From NCBI GenBank assembly GCA_947652115.1, contig OX393564.1, forward strand, positions 6,382,393 through 6,446,392: 64,000 nucleotides of DNA, in the 5' to 3' direction. Position numbers and translations under genes: made by a program. This document shows, piece by piece, positions 63,001-64,000 of the stretch. This stretch comes from Blastomussa wellsi (lineage: Eukaryota > Cnidaria > Anthozoa > Scleractinia > Plerogyridae). Numbering within the stretch: the first letter of the stretch is position 1; each line of letters begins with the position of its first letter. The notes under the pieces were generated by a model, which saw only the letters and a list, made by a program, of their open reading frames with translations, made no database searches and was not told where the DNA came from.

Positions 63001-63579
63001 AATAAGAAATTTTGGAATAGCATTTCACAAGCAATATACACTTGGCGACAGATTGCTGTTCCCTGAAGTTCGCATAAAACTGTATCGATAAAAGCTGCAT
63101 AATCAGATAGACGGGAAATATCTGCATTTTGTTTCGCTTTTTTCAGAGAATGATGGGCTTAAAAACGAAAAGGGCTGAAGCCGCGTTTAAGCTTTCACAT
63201 CATTATGCGTGAATTTTCCCAACCTTCCTGTGACATTCTCGCACTTTCGCTAACCCAATTCGTATAGCATTCCTTTATTAGCAGCGTAATCATGTAACTT
63301 GTCGCTGTTTAGAAATAAATTCCCATGTGGCCAGTTTCAGGGCCGTGTCGCATGTCGCTTTTACCCATTGGCATGGAAGACCTCAGTACTTCTAAGCATT
63401 TAAGAATATCCACCTCGGGCACGGTTGTCAAAAACAACTATCAGAATATATTTTTGCTTACCTCCTTTTGTTAAGACAAGAACATTAATCCACAGAGCAC
63501 ACAGGGCACGAACCACAATATGATACGAATTACTTATGCGATTCCTCTCTTTCTTTGGATGGTAAGAGTAACTCGACAT
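59607..63579 (-). CDS. Complete PAN-EGF-C-type lectin gene C (299 residues, four exons)
   Basis: Exons 63462-63579, 61062-61315, 60650-60764 and 59607-60019 join in phase into 900 nt. Domains: N-terminal signal or signal-anchor 1-39, PAN 40-124, EGF 125-162, C-type lectin 163-299. It is a paralog of gene A in opposite orientation on the other side of PLC-delta, but without the two F5/8C exons. Because the F5/8C pair is bounded by phase-1 introns on both sides (441 nt), its loss or gain keeps the frame. The lectin motif is QPN (256-258) with WHDD. Expected location is extracellular; the N-terminus is basic (KKERNR) with an arginine inside the hydrophobic stretch, so a type II membrane anchor is possible. 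No nearby AATAAA found. Confidence 0.9.
60020..60649 (-). other. Gene C intron 3, position of the missing F5/8C module
   Basis: 630 nt, donor A|GTAAGG. I searched it by eye for F5/8C words such as YHALNPP, ALGM or QWLQ and found none. Confidence 0.6.
60650..60764 (-). CDS. Gene C exon 3: EGF-like domain
   Basis: NACLSSPCPSQTRCQVGFGD and YRCVCRQGYHGANCDL: six cysteines in ordinary EGF spacing, more complete than in gene A. Confidence 0.92.
61062..61315 (-). CDS. Gene C exon 2: PAN/apple domain
   Basis: DDCRNIEFMQPVKNMALDNH, NCQLNCYLEPDCVSYNYGPL and FVCELSDN. It has an additional N-terminal cysteine compared with gene A. 254 nt, phase 1 in and 0 out. Confidence 0.9.
61902..62090. mobile_element. 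Palindromic MITE (189 bp)
   Basis: Ends GGTGGTGGACAAAACACTGA and TCAGTGTTTTGTCCACCACC. The interior repeats TGGACTACCC / GGGTAGTCCA on each arm. Confidence 0.8.
62148..62520. mobile_element. CGACG-rich MITE, copy 2
   Basis: Left end GGGAGCTTAAGCAAACC, right end TTGCTGAAGCTCCC. The interior has GAGCAGTACAATAGCT and CAACGTGAAATGAC, as in 19143-19456 but in opposite orientation. Confidence 0.7.
63462..63579 (-). CDS. Gene C exon 1: start codon and signal/anchor segment
   Basis: MSSYSYHPKKERNRISNSYH followed by IVVRALCALWINVLVLTKG, donor G|GTAAGC. Spliced to exon 2 it gives KG-DDCRN. A later start is not available in this exon. Confidence 0.8.
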
Positions 63580-64000
63580 CTTTCTTTCCGCTAGTATTTG
63601 CTTCGTGTTTTGTTGCGTAAAATCTCACTCATGCGTGCATGGAAATGAATATAATTTCAGCACTCTGAAATAACATAGAAGTGTTTGCATGGGCGAAAGA
63701 TATTGACAATTTTATGACAAGAAATGGGCATAATAGTGCGATCTTCTCACTGCGACGGAAAATGGGAGATTATGGGCTATTCAAGTTGTAAAAATTATTA
63801 ACATGATATATCGGAAGTAAGGCAGAGAAAAATTAACAGAAAATGTGAAAATATCATTGGGTAAAATCATATAAAACCGGCTCGCTCCTTTCGCCTTTTA
63901 TTTAATTAAACATCCTCAATTGCAATTTTTGATGTCTACGCAGAGTATAGTTAATAAAATAATATATACCCGTTATTGTATTATGATGTTTATACTGCGT
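63580..64000. other. Upstream flank of gene C
   Basis: Presumed promoter side. On the minus strand CGGTTTTATATG near 63870 is the only TATA-like word I would mention, about 290 bases from the ATG. Otherwise I see nothing. Confidence 0.3.

Larger units (their letters stand above)
61316..63461 (-). other. Gene C intron 1 with two MITEs
   Basis: About 2.1 kb containing the palindrome 61902-62090 and the CGACG-rich element 62148-62520. No further exon recognised. Confidence 0.65.

Overview
This window is eukaryotic nuclear DNA from an animal, most likely a cnidarian and probably a stony coral. It is AT-rich, its genes are split into short exons with long repeat-filled introns, and it carries animal-type secreted multidomain lectins. 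It also holds a complete PLC-delta gene, a tRNA-derived SINE, Penelope-like, CR1/L2-like and gypsy retroelement fragments, and many fold-back MITEs. The assignment to corals is inference from repeat style and gene content.

Left part (1-26 kb, plus strand): a tandem cluster of related secreted lectin genes. Gene 0 enters from the left edge; only its second F5/8 type C exon and its C-type lectin exon are inside. Gene A (11651-17042) is complete: six exons, 433 residues, ordered signal peptide - PAN/apple - EGF - F5/8 type C (discoidin) - C-type lectin. Between them lies a stray duplicated EGF exon cut by a decayed Ty3/gypsy element on the minus strand. Gene B (about 21.8-25.1 kb) is a pseudogene with a lost start codon, a nonsense codon, a 4-bp insertion and a homopolymer frameshift.

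Middle part (26283-53489, minus strand): a complete phosphoinositide phospholipase C-delta gene. I reconstructed 24 exons that splice in phase into 833 residues (2502 nt including stop): PH, EF hands, catalytic X box, X-Y linker, Y box and C2. Two of its introns have U12-type (minor spliceosome) signals, one of them the rare AT-AC class. Its introns hold a RecQ-like helicase fragment, a Crypton-like recombinase fragment, a Penelope-like GIY-YIG fragment, two LINE 3' ends and many palindromic elements.

Right part (53.5-64 kb): about 6 kb without a recognised gene, including a 635-bp trinucleotide microsatellite, and then gene C (59607-63579, minus strand). Gene C is a four-exon relative of gene A with signal/anchor - PAN - EGF - C-type lectin and no F5/8C module. 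The lectins are expected to be secreted or surface glycan-binding proteins; PLC-delta is an intracellular signalling enzyme, and nothing in the sequence ties it functionally to the lectins.
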